A DNA stretch of 64,000 nucleotides from the NCBI GenBank assembly GCA_020152595.1, contig JAIGNY010004290.1, forward strand, positions 147,001 through 211,000. The letters run 5' to 3'. Both the position numbers and the translations under genes were made by a program. The notes below the pieces were generated by a model. That model worked only from the letters and a program-made list of their open reading frames with translations. It did no database searches and was not told the DNA's origin. The first letter of the stretch is position 1. Each line of letters opens with the position of its first letter. The DNA is from Chiridota heheva (Eukaryota; Echinodermata; Holothuroidea; Apodida; Chiridotidae). Positions 1 through 11,100 of the stretch are shown piece by piece.

Positions 1-1875
1 ACTGGCTGCAAGATTGGTGCAACAATAACGGTTTTAAATTCTTCAAAGACAAGACAGTCTGCATGCACTTTTGTCATTTTAACAACCTCCACCCAAACCC
101 GAACCTCGTGCTTGATGGCAATCACATCCCTAAAGTTCACCACACTAAGTTCCTGGGTTTATTCCTCAACCCCAAGCTCTCCTACAAGCAACACATCACC
201 AACCTGAAACAAATGATCCCTCGACTTTCTCTGCCTCCTCTCAAATACCACTTGGGGTGGGAACCTCCATGCTCTTCTCAAAATCTTCAGGCTCACCATT
301 CGAGCCAAGCTCGTATACGGCAATATTGTCTACTGTGCCGCTCACAAATCTTACCTTAACCACATCAGCACCATCCAAAATGAAGCAGTCAGGCTTTGTC
401 TGGGTGCCTACAGGACCTCCTCTATCACCAGCCTTCACATTAAAGCCAACGAACCCTCCTTACTGCTAAGGTGTAGAAAACGTAGCCTTCCCTATGCTTT
501 TAGAGCCCTCACCAGACCCTGTTTACAACCACGTTAGGTACCCCAATTTCTCCACCGTCTTTGATAGGACTAAAACCCTATCCCTTCCCTTCAGCTTACG
601 CATCAAACCCAACCTCCACCATCTCAGCATCAATCTTGCCACTCTTGGCACCTTCTCGTGGCCCACTTTTCTTCCCTGGGCCACCCCCCCTCCCTTCTAT
701 CCACCTGGACCTCACCACTCATCACAAAACCCAAACCCACCCCAACCTCTTCATCAACCTCTACAACCAATCAACGACCAACTCTGAAACAACACCTCCA
801 TCTATACTAATGGCTCCAAGGAAGGGGACAAGACAGCTGCTGCTGCCATCACCAAAAACAGCTGCTGCTGCCATCACCAAAAACAGCTGCTGCTGCTGCC
901 ATCATCCAAGACATAACCTTCAGTGGTAGGCTTTCCAATTACTCGTCCATCTTCTCGACTGAGGCTAAAGCCATCCTACTCGCCCTCAACTTTATTGAGT
1001 ACTCCCCATTCAGCCACTTTGCTATCTTCTCAGACTCCAAGTCTGTCCTTACTTCTTTACTCAATCTTTACTCATCCCACCTCCTCCTTAAACTCCTTCC
1101 CCCCACCCCCCCCCCCCCTCTCCCCACCCCCTCTGCAGGAAAAGTATTTTTTTCTTCTGGATACCCAGCCATGTTGGCATCCCTGGCAATGACAGAGTTG
1201 ATGCAGCCGCTAAGCTTGCCCTCAACCTCCCCTCACCCCTTTCCCAAAACTCTCTCTGACATCAAACCGCTTATCGCTTCCCTTGTTCATGACCACTGGC
1301 AAACCTCATGGGACTCCCAAATTGATAACAAACTCCATGTCATCCATCCCACCATTCTGATAAAACCCACCATCCACAATCTCTCCCGTGTCGATAACGT
1401 CCACATTACCCACCTTAGAATAGATCAAACCCAGCTCACTCACTCCCACCTCCTTATTGGCTCCCCCACCCCTCTGCAACAATTGCCATTGTACCCTCAC
1501 AGTCCACCACTTTCTCCTTGCCTGCCCCCTGTACAACCTTCCCAGAGCTTCCCTCGCACCCCACAACTAAATAACCGAGCTCTTCCAGAAAAACCTCTGG
1601 ATAAAATTATCTTCTTACTTCATCATGCTTTCCTCTACAACCATACCTAGTCCTCCTTTCCCCTCCCCCCCCCCCCTTTCTCTTTCTGCTTTGCCACTTT
1701 TTTGCACCCATGCACTTTCTCTCTCGATCCCAGCATCCTGGTTTTTAGTCCCTGTGTTTCTTTCAGTCTCCCCCTATTTTTTTTTCCTCCTACCTCTGGA
1801 ATGATCTAATCTCTCAGGCACAATTTGACTCTTGCTGTCGTGGTGCTGTTAAGCCCTCATCAAACAAACAAACTA
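1..1875 (+). mobile_element. Non-LTR retrotransposon family A, 3' part (RT C-terminus, RNase H, 3' tail)
   Basis: The window opens inside a non-LTR (LINE) element. The first ~450 bases match, base for base in long stretches, the RT C-terminal region of the fuller copy at 24,787-25,250. An RNase H-like region follows: TDGSK-type coding near 810-830, a DSKSVL stretch near 1,035, and a WIPSHVGIPGND-type stretch near 1,160-1,195. A C-rich 3' region then ends in TCATCAAACAAACAAAC at about 1,858-1,875. The reading frame is broken by many frameshifts, so this is a dead copy. RT followed by RNase H and CCHC knuckles (seen in the fuller copy) points to the I/Nimb/Jockey side of the non-LTR tree; the clade is my inference. 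Confidence 0.85.
831..912 (+). repeat. Local triplication with CTG runs inside LINE-A copy 1
   Basis: A segment of about 27 bp containing CTGCTGCTGCC, ATCACC and AAAAACAG is present three times here. The corresponding place in the fuller copy (about 25,612-25,640) has it once. This is a copy-specific expansion in the RNase H region. Confidence 0.7.
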
Positions 1876-2119
1876 TCTGATTCTTTTTTCTGGGGTACTA
1901 AATTGCTGTGGCTTGTCTCGTACCATGTTTGACTTCTTCCGCAGTTCCGTCTCGCCTGAATAAGGGTCGTAAGTACATTCCTCGTAGGTGAGCTTTGGTA
2001 TAAGTATGTATTTATTTAGGCATATATTTATTTTCAGATGCCAAGAGACGCTTTACGTTCAATATATCATATCAATATAGTCTCTCAGAGTTTTCTGCTT
2101 ACGCCACGAACCACGGCTC

Positions 2120-2420
2120 GATGCTACTGAGCTGCGGAGGTCTGAGGTAGTTAACTTTGTTAATTTATATTAACTCAACTTATCTACTTTGTTAACTTAT
2201 ATTCTTATACTGTCTTATCTTCTGAGGCCTCTGACTCGATGCTACTGAGTCAGCAGGACCGAGGGCAGAGGTCTGTTGGACGTAAGTTAATTCTGAAACT
2301 ATATTGATTTGCTAAGTTGCGTCTTAACGATGTAACTTAGAATAAACCACACATTACTAGCTCCCGCGTCTCAACGATACTGAGTCAGTGGGGTGCAGGT
2401 AGTGGTGGGTCACTCCTTAA
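2120..2420. repeat. Degenerate repeats around CGATRCTACTGAG
   Basis: Three diverged copies of a motif resembling CTCGATGCTACTGAGTCAG occur near 2,117, 2,236 and 2,371. They are separated by AT-rich blocks that are themselves similar (TTAACTTTGTTAATTTATAT type). No coding potential is seen. Confidence 0.45.
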
Positions 2421-2429
2421 TACACGACT

Positions 2430-3270
2430 GTGGACTACGGCTCGTTGTAGGGACCGTTAGGGCCACAAAGGGCGGCATCAAGTAATTTTACGGCTCGCTG
2501 TAGAGCCATTAGATTACTTCCATGGGTCCTTACGGCTTTACAGGTCCATAAGGCTCCATATCCAAGCTTTACAGATTCATACGGCTTCAGTGAACAGGTC
2601 CTTACGGCCCCACGGCAAGGGTTCACTTTTCCACATGGGTCCGTGATACGGCCTTAGGGGTCCATTGCACGGCTCCATTAAGCGGCCATTGCAATTTACG
2701 GATCCATTAAACGGCCCCGTAAGAGGTGCTCTAGAGGTGTTGTGGTTTAGTGGTTAAGAAGCCATGCTCATATTTGAGAGCTACCTAGGTCGAGCACTGC
2801 ATTGTATCCTTTTGCAAGACACTTTACTCTACTTGCTTCAGTCCACTCAGCTGTAAAATGAGTACCAACAGTGCTGGGGACTTACAGTAGTCTGCGATGG
2901 ACTGGCGTCTCGTCCAGGGGGAGTAATGTACTCTCATCTGCTTGCACTATGGAAACCAGGCATAAGCACTGACTCAATGAGTCTAATGGCTCGGATGGAT
3001 TAAGCTTTTTTTTAAGCGGCCCCGTACGGGTCCATATCGCTCCATTAAACGGGTTCACGGGTCTGTGCCATGGCTTTACGGGTCCATTGAACAGACCTGT
3101 ATGGTTTAATAGGTAAACTCTACCCCCCATACAGCTCCATTGTATGGTCCTGTACGGGTTCATACAGCATCTTGGCTAAACTTTACAGATCCACACGGCT
3201 CCAGTGAACAGGCCCTTACGGCCCCACAGGACCTACACAGGATAGCATACGGTAAACCCGGAAGTGTACC
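2430..3270. repeat. Degenerate short-motif repeat (TACGGNTCCAT / CATTAAACGGC)
   Basis: Words such as TTACGGCTTTACAGGTCCAT, GGTCCTTACGGCCCCAC and CCATTAAACGGC recur in diverged order, and a SINE sits inside at 2,733-3,004. The sequence looks like an old, scrambled minisatellite. It holds no gene I can support. Confidence 0.5.
2733..3004 (+). mobile_element. tRNA-derived SINE, copy 1
   Basis: The head resembles RNA polymerase III boxes A (GTGGTTTAGTGGTTAAG) and B (AGGTCGAGCAC). A body follows with AAGACACTTTACTC, CAGTCCACTCAGCTGTAAAATGAG, GATGGACTGGCGTC and CATCTGCTTGCAC. The same layout recurs at 18,262-18,535 and, inverted, at about 19,390, 31,878 and 51,764. The pol III head is inferred from these boxes. 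Confidence 0.75.
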
Positions 3271-3539
3271 CACCAGCAGCAGAGCTTCGTGGTATAGTGG
3301 CTAATAGCCATTAGCTACAAAAGTTGCGTGGCCGTTATTCTTACTGGGACGCTAATGAGTACGGCGGTATATAGTCCCCCACACGTAGCCAACAGCTTTG
3401 TAGCTCCGTGGTAAATAGAAGCATTCGGAGTTAACTGCTCATATTGCTTATGGAGCATGTGAACTCTACCATATTTCTATGTGGCTCCAGAACTATACCC
3501 ACCGGCTAGGCAATTCCACGGTTGCAACAGCCAGTCCAA

Positions 3540-4420
3540 CATTGACGGCTCGTATAGTATACGCCACACGTTAAAACTATTTTAGAGCTGTTGTAACTTC
3601 TTTACATTAACGACCCGTATGGTATACGAGGTATGTTAACGAGATATTAAAATCCTTTAACTAAGTTCATAACCGGACAGGCCATAGTTGCAAGAACCTG
3701 TTTAATAGAACGGCCCGTATTGACAACGGTGCACGTTATAACACCATTTTGATTAACCTTTTCAGGCAAATAGACTTCCATTAGTTAAATTGGCCCGTTC
3801 TGCGTAGAGTGCTAGTTATCTCCAGGGCCGTAGCCAACGGCTTATGGCTCTGCCATCTTGTGACCCGGCACCGTCTTACAGCTTAAAGCCTTAGATAGTT
3901 AGCATTCCGTTTAGTATAAGGCTTACAAAACCAGTGTTAATAGTACCAATCAGACCCACAACGTTGTGTTGTCTGTACTTTTTCAACATGCAGGTATCTA
4001 CGACCAGCCAGTTTACTCATTGGTTTAAATCAGTAAAGTTCAAACAAACTTTATTGGTAGCCAACCTAGACTCACACCAGCAAGGTCTTGCATCTATGGT
4101 GGACACCTGAACAATGTAGTGAGGAGACAGTTTTTTTTTCACTACCGTTCACATGGATTGGCTAATGACCCATTTTCATTCTAATGCTAGACTAACAGCA
4201 CGAGGTAACAGATGCAGTCACTCCTGCCACGTTGCTCCTCAGTCATCGCATAACGTCACAGCAATATTTGTGTACGCTGACACTATACGAAGACAACGGT
4301 CTCTTTATACACTCCACAGCGGTAACTATGGGCTCCACAGTTCCACTGTCGTAAGAGCTTTCCAGACTTAACGGCCCGTAGAGCATATGATGTACGTTAA
4401 CCCTAAGTTTAAAATAGCTT
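3540..4420. repeat. Dispersed ACGGCCCGTA motif series
   Basis: The motif ACGG(C/-)CCGTA followed by a GTATACG-like or GTACGTTA-like word occurs at about 3,544, 3,610, 3,711 and 4,371. Spacing is irregular, and each copy is followed 20-25 bp later by ACGTTA or TGTTAACG. No coding region is visible. Confidence 0.4.
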
Positions 4421-5039
4421 ATTGGAGCTACTGGCCTTAAAAAAATATTCCCAATTTTCATAACACTTTACTAGCGACTTGAACAACCTAAGTAGGGCAT
4501 GCAGCATAGCCAGGTGCACCCTGGATACACCCGGGTGCGGCATTGGCAAGAGGTCAGTTAACTCTGCCCAGGGTTTACCCCGATTGTGCTATGACAGCTG
4601 ACCGTGTGATCCCCTGCAGACTTGCACACTTTACAATGACTGAGATGTAGTGGCATGCCAAGACCATGCGTGGCTTAAGGAGCAGCACTTAGAAAAAGTC
4701 ACCGTGAGAGCGGGAAAGGGAAGCACCATTTGACGATCTTCTTTTCACCGCCTCCTCCTCATCCACCACGATCAACAGCACTCCACCTGCGGGTTTCGCC
4801 GACATTCAGCATTTTGCTTACTTTTCTCCCCCGGTCCTCTGCACAGCAGAGCAGGTCCCAGAGTAGGGATCGCGAAAGAAGCAGGAAGCTAATGGAGAGG
4901 ACAGTTTCCATCCTTCCATTAATTCTCACTTCCTTCCTTCCCACTTGAGCCCAGGCATAGACATAGAGAGAAAAATGGAGTTAATCCATGGTAAGATGTT
5001 TCCTACCTTCATGAACTCTTTAATATCCAGGCTTCTGTC

Positions 5040-7160
5040 TTAGGTCACACAGCCATGGAGGAGAGGCTGCTGCCTCCCATGCACCACTGGCCAGCAGCGA
5101 CCGATGCATACTTTCAACACTCCCAGACTTTGCAAGTTGCAGGGAGGACTTCTTTGAAATCTACCCCTCAGGCTGAAGATGGGCTCACAGAGACTTCAAC
5201 CCTCCTGGACTTCACACAAGGCCATTTATGGCTGATAGAGGAGAAAGTACTAGCTATGAAGGCAATAGCTTATTTTCTCCTCTCACAGCGAACGTCTCTG
5301 ACGAGAGACTGGCTGATGCTTATAGACCACTTAGCCAATTGGGTGGATGTAGTCCCCTTGTGCAAGTTTTACATGAGGGGCCAAGATCTCCTTCTGCGGT
5401 CCCTTCCAGGACACATTAGTACCCCGCTCCACACCTCCAGATGGTGGCCACCCACGTTTAGTGGTGGTGCGCCCTCTCCCACCTGTCATGAAGAGCGAAG
5501 TTTCCACCCGTCAGACCTTTACCATCAGTGATGCATCTTGGATGGGATGGGGAGTACATTTAATGTGGTCTGCAATTGCAGGAAGTTGGGCAGGCACTTG
5601 GCATATGCTGAAACCGCTAATGCTGAGCAAAATAGTTCAGATACGCACCGACATTGCAACACTGTTGTGGTCTCTCTCTTTCTTTCAGACAGGGAGGAAC
5701 AAAATCCAGAAGTTTTTGGAATTCTTCCTCTCATCCTGGTGCAAGACGCACTATGTCAATCTTCAGGCAGTTCACCTTTTGGGCTAAGAGAACATGATCA
5801 CGGATCTGTTGTCTCGCCTTCATGGAACTCCCACAGGATGGGCATGCTTACCACAGGTGACCAAAGTGATCTGGACAACATTCGGTCTCCCGGATGTAGG
5901 TCTATCCGCGTCCATGGATGATCACAAGCTACCGATTCTCTGCATCCTGATTCCTGACCCGCGGGTTTCAGAGTGGACACATTCACAATCACAGGGACTC
6001 ACTACTTGGGTTACGCCTTTTCCGCCATTCACATTGGTACAGAGGGTACTTAGAAGGGTGACGTACGACCGGTAGCACCCATTTGGCTCTGCCAACTGCG
6101 ATTCCCTCAGCTGCTCAAACTTTTTGCAGGCTTCCCGTATGCATCTTCTGGTCAGAGACGACTTTTGTCTCATATTCAGACTCCGGCAAACTGCACCACA
6201 GTCCCAGAGCACTTCATCTGACTGTGCGGCCTCTGTTCGCCGATCCTAAGCTTTTCTGAGGAGTTGTTGACCCCACCCCCCCTTCCCCCTCCCCCCCATT
6301 CTATTTTGGGAGGTCTTCTTCCGGTCAAAGGCTCTAGGATAGCTGTAGCAGCCATCCACTAAGGTTTTCTAGTTGGGTCGATCGTCACAGACTTGCTACC
6401 ACTGAGTAGATTAGTCAAAAAGAATCTTCTTATAAAAACCTTCCAAGATTTTAGCATCCCTGTGGGTCATGCAAGTTGTCTTAGGTACACTGGTGGAAGC
6501 TTTGCTCAAGCTACCCCCCTTCCCCCTTCCCCAAGTACCCACTTAGGAAGGTGATGCTTAAAAGAGTTGTCTGCTTTCTGCAGCCTCTATTAAGTGCAGT
6601 AGTGCTTTCGTGCGCTTCCTTCCAAAGGCAGTCATTTTCTATCTTTCGCCCGGAGCCAACACTCGTACCGCCGCTTTCCGTGCCTTTAGACCCACCAGAA
6701 AACGGGGAATGGTGCCCCGTTTGTTTGGCATCTTTATAATTGCCTTGTAAGTATGCAGCCAGTGCTCGGCGTTACAAAAGCGTTCTTCATTTCGTTACGG
6801 AGATCTCATCAGACGGTGTCGCGAGACACTATCTCACAAGGGATTGTCCAAATCAATCTCTCAAAATGGTTGGCGCTGTTCATGGAACAACCAGGGTATG
6901 CACTCGGGTTAGAGGCATAGACCCTTTCACAGGATAATTCGTGCAACCATTTTGGAGAATGCATGTCGCATTTATTCCCCTGTGTTTGCTTGACCTACTT
7001 TACGACGTTAGTGTTACCCTACTAACTTTTGCTTTTTTTCTTGGTTCGGGAATTCCTCAATTCGCATTAGCTAAGACACGCTTCATTTCCGATCGTGTAT
7101 TTACTAACCGGTTCCGTCTCATGGACGAACTCGGTGAGTTAGTTGCGTTATTTTAGACAC
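5040..7160 (+). mobile_element. Decayed DIRS-like (tyrosine recombinase) retrotransposon
   Basis: Conceptual translation in broken frames gives a DIRS-type series. An RT C-terminal/connection stretch (RDWLMLIDHLANWVDVVPL, about 5,300-5,360) is followed by an RNase H start with DASWMGWG (about 5,529-5,552). Next comes the characteristic C-terminal portion with DLLSRL...PTGW...GLPDVG (about 5,800-5,905). Further on, a stretch resembling the DIRS tyrosine recombinase (VTKAFFISLRRSHQTVSRDTI, in two pieces) lies at about 6,760-6,835. The order RT, RNase H, YR and the lack of LTRs fit DIRS1-like elements. Stops and frameshifts are numerous, the RT N-terminus is missing, and the element is inactive. 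Confidence 0.7.
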
Positions 7161-7454
7161 TACTATGATGTTTATATTGTGTTGGAACGCTCTCTCGATT
7201 GGCATGTTTTCTGAGTTATCTAGCTCAGGTTCATGCGATGATCGCCTCAGTTACTGATAATGGGTAGTGACTTGTTCGGCCTGACTAGGAGCTCTTTACT
7301 GTGGTTTAGTAATTCCTATTCAGAGGTTTTTTACCTTTAGAGGATAAGGAATCTAATTCTTTAAGTAATATAAAAACTAGTGCAAGTATTATGACCAGCA
7401 TTTTGAAATTTGGACTTCGACCTGAACTCCCTTCCGTCCGTTCCTGGGTTGCAA

Positions 7455-7775
7455 TCTTGATTGCATATTTATAGCATGGAAAGTAGATATAAATAACTTG
7501 AAGTAAATTTACCCCACTAAGCGTAGCGGGGATATTTACGAGAGTTATACTTACCTTCCATGCGTCCCGACTCGCCTTCCCTCTTGTTCAGGCCTTGGTA
7601 GAATGCTAAGTGAGGGATTTTAGAGGTATTATGGAGGTTAGGGCTTGGTTGGTAACTACGTTTTTAAGGTCAGTTAGAAGTGCGTTAGAATTTGGTCATT
7701 TGACCAGGTTGCATATTTATAGCATGGAAGGTAAGTATAACTCTTGTAAATATCCCTGCTATGCTAAGCGGGGTA
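7455..7775. repeat. Inverted/direct terminal repeats of the DIRS-like element
   Basis: The words GCATATTTATAGCATGGAA (about 7,462 and 7,710) are direct copies. The segment at 7,511-7,562 (ACCCCACTAAGCGTAGCGGG, then ATACTTACCTTCCATG) is the reverse complement of 7,719-7,775 (CATGGAAGGTAAGTATAA ... GCTAAGCGGGGTA). Combined inverted and direct copies at one end are typical of DIRS termini. A diverged single copy of the same end may lie at 27,225-27,260. Confidence 0.6.
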
Positions 7776-8076
7776 TATCTATGCACAAAAAGAGTAGTAA
7801 CTTTCAAATCTATTTAAAATCAAGTCATATAACAAGCAAAAAAGTCATTCGAAGTGGTGAAAAACTTGCCATTTTACAGCATTCAGAATTGTCAAGTATC
7901 AGTTTGCACATTTTTATGCTAATTTGTTATGTATGATGAGGTGAGGTTGATGTTTTTTTTTCTTATGTAAATTATTATTATTATTTTGTTGTCTATTACA
8001 ATTCTTTAAAAGGGAATATATCTTTCGCAATGTTGTGCCAAATTGTTCCACAGTCCTTGCGTTTTTGTTTTTTCAG

Positions 8077-8198
8077 AGCACGGAGGCGACGGGCTCGTAT
8101 AAGTTCTATAAGCCACGCCCACCATCAGAATCATGAGGGCATGTCCAGTGATGATGAGCAGATGGAAAGCGAGGATGTCAAGTTCAAAACTGAAAGAG
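8077..8198 (+). CDS. PAXBP1: PAXBP1 exon a (Arg-rich, SSDDE)
   Basis: The acceptor is TTTTTTCAG and the donor GTATGA. The first base completes a codon from an unseen upstream exon and the exon ends in phase 1. It encodes ARRRRARISS, then GMSSDDEQMESEDV, matching the arginine-rich helix end and acidic SSDDE linker of the family. No upstream exon was found in 1-8,076. Confidence 0.85.
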
Positions 8199-11100
8199 GT
8201 ATGACGTTCCTGTAGATTGAGTATAATCAAAGGTTATACATACTCAACAAACAACAATAGGCTCATGCTCATTCATACCTGGAAAAAAGCCACGGTTCCG
8301 GAGGTTATAGCTGAGGGGAAAACAGGAATTTGTGGGAAGAAATAAAAAAAAATATTAAATTTTTTTTTTTTTTTTTTTTTCCTTCAATAAGCAACAGTAT
8401 ATGTGTGGAAACTTGAGGTTTCGGCCACAATTTTGAAGGTTCCTTGCTCTAAGTACGTCGGCCATGTAATTGCACGATTAATAGTACATTAAAATGTGAA
8501 AAATGGAATGTGTGGTAAAGTATAAGCATGTATAAATGTATTTACTGCATTTATATTATCTCTGTCAGAAGTTTTTGAGGGAATATTTTTGACACCTTTG
8601 TTCAGAACCTTGAGAAATTGTATGAATCATCCCAACTCTGTGCTCATCACATCTGGAACCCTCTGCCTAAATATATCAAACTTGCCAATTCTCTTGTCAT
8701 TTAAAATCAAAAGAGGATTAGAGCAACATCTCTTTGAAGTCGCCTTCAATATAACTCATTAGCTTTGTTTTGCTCCTGTACAGTGTAACAGGAGCAAAAC
8801 ATGTAATCTTGCTGAACTTTTGTCGCTTGTGTGCTCCAAAGAATATCAAATGTAAAGAACAAAAAAAAAAGAACAAAAAAGTGAAGAAATCTTAAATGAG
8901 AGAGTGGAAAAAATATTGTGGTAATAGGTAGTTTATTTATAACTATTACTTGTTGCAACTGTTCAAGTTTGTAGCTTTTCCAATCTTGTCGAACTTTTGC
9001 TGCTTATGTGCCCCACAGAATATCAAATGTAAAGAACAAAAAAGTGAAGAAATCTTTGAAGCAGAAAAAAAATTGCAGTAAAGGCCTTTGCAAGTATTCA
9101 TGTGAATAATTGTATTACTGAACAATCTAAGGGAATAAGGGTGTTTCAGCTGAACGTTATGAGGTTCGCGTGACTTTGTTTACATCGCCATTTTGTGGGA
9201 AAAACTACTGTTGTCTGCTGTACATTTAATTTGACATTCATACGTTTGCATGTTGTTATATAAGATTATTTTTGTAAATTAATTATGCTGGAATCTTCCT
9301 GTGCCCGTTAGTTGCACTAATAGATGTGAAGGGGGAATAAAAGACATTTTTATCGATTTTTATCTGATTTTGATCGACATTCGAAGTGGTTTTCTGCTGT
9401 ACGACGCAACAGCTTTCAACCTATGGTACACACTAGGATTTTCAGGAAGCACTTTATATCAGGTATGTATAGGCTTTTTCTGAGTATAACAAACAATCAG
9501 ATGGCGTTGACGTTAAAGTTACTCTTCGTATACCTGGTGAAAATATAACTTAAAATTAAGGAAAACATGAAGAAAAATCGGAAGCTAGCAAAAAACTGCA
9601 ATCAATAAAATTCGCTGAACAGCATGGTACTGGTAGGTTAGCATGTAGTATGTTTGTTGTACGTGTGATGAGACTGAGCTGTGTGAACACGCATGAAACT
9701 GCCCTGCAAAATGGAGTCCAGTTGAGTTAAGGCCTGTTGTCATAATAGCGGCGGCCGCCGTATTACTGCAGCCGACGCAGCTTCAGACTGTCACTATGCA
9801 GGTGACTTTTAACAATAGACCATCCACACTCGGCGCCGCGTATCACGATTTCTGATGAGCTGGGTAATTTATGCATGAGAGATTTCCAGCCGCCGCGGTA
9901 TAGAAATTGCCAACATGATAATAAACAGATTAGATGTATGCAACCGTCGCGGTATACTATAAGACTTTGTCATTGTGAAAATATTCACATTTGATGGACG
10001 CGACCACCGTGGCATACGAGTTCATGATCTTCAAAATAAATTTGAAACAGAAAATGGTTGTCTTCTTTATTAACTGTCTTTATTCCCCGAAAAATTTCAA
10101 TTTAGTTTTCCAATATGAAAAAGGTTATATTTGGAGAATTAAAACTTAATTGTTGCATCTGTTTTCGGGAGGTGAGGGCATGAAAAAAGTAAAATAAAAT
10201 AAGTGTATCCTACCTCACCATGCCCACCGCGGTATAACGATTGTCAAAATGAATTTTAGAAGAAAAAAAAATAATCTTCTGTTTTGTTTATTCCCTTGAA
10301 GTTTCAACATAGTTTTCCCATATTAAAAAAAGGTTAAGTCAAATTTTGGAATACATGTAAGGGCAGGAATAAATTAAAAATTAAAAAAAAGTTTTTTGAA
10401 TGCTCTGCCACCTCTGATCAGACAATTTAATTCTGAAATGGGCATGGGGTGGATGAGATGCAGAAACACATCTTCATACAATGAATCTTTGGGCCGTAAT
10501 TCACATCTTCAACGTGAAGGAGCATGCATGGCTTCTTATCCAAACTTGAGGGCATAAGATGCGAATTGAAACTGAAACAAATTCTCCTGCCCCCAATTGT
10601 GTACGCATTTTTTATATATTTGTTATTCTATAGGCCTATACTTAAAAGGTAGGGCAACATGTAGCCCTGGAATTACAGAACTATACTTTTTAGCGAAACT
10701 AAAACTGTAAACAAATTAGATCTCATATGCAGAAAAAAACCCATGAAAACGTCATAGCCTAATATTCTTTCAATAATATGTATGTGATCTCAAATGTTCG
10801 TAATTTTGTTTTAAAATGTATTGTTCCAGAATATGCTGCAATCAAACTGACCTTTGCTCTCCGATAATATCGGTAATCGACCGTTACATGGGGGAAACCT
10901 CCATTAACTCCTACATTAAAATTAATACAAAACGGCTAACAACTTTTGTTAGAAGCATATTTTTTTTCAACTGTCACCATTCTTAAATGAAAGAGATAGT
11001 ATGGTGCATTTACTCCCCCCCCCCCTACCCATTTTTTTATATAAGAAAAAAGAAGTATTAAAACAGCTAGATATGGAAATCCATGAAAATCCTAATAGAT

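Noticed and set aside
4730-4948. Small frames at the start of the DIRS-like region that might be a gag-like ORF
   Set aside because: Too short and compositionally simple (Ser/Arg, Pro rich) to assign.
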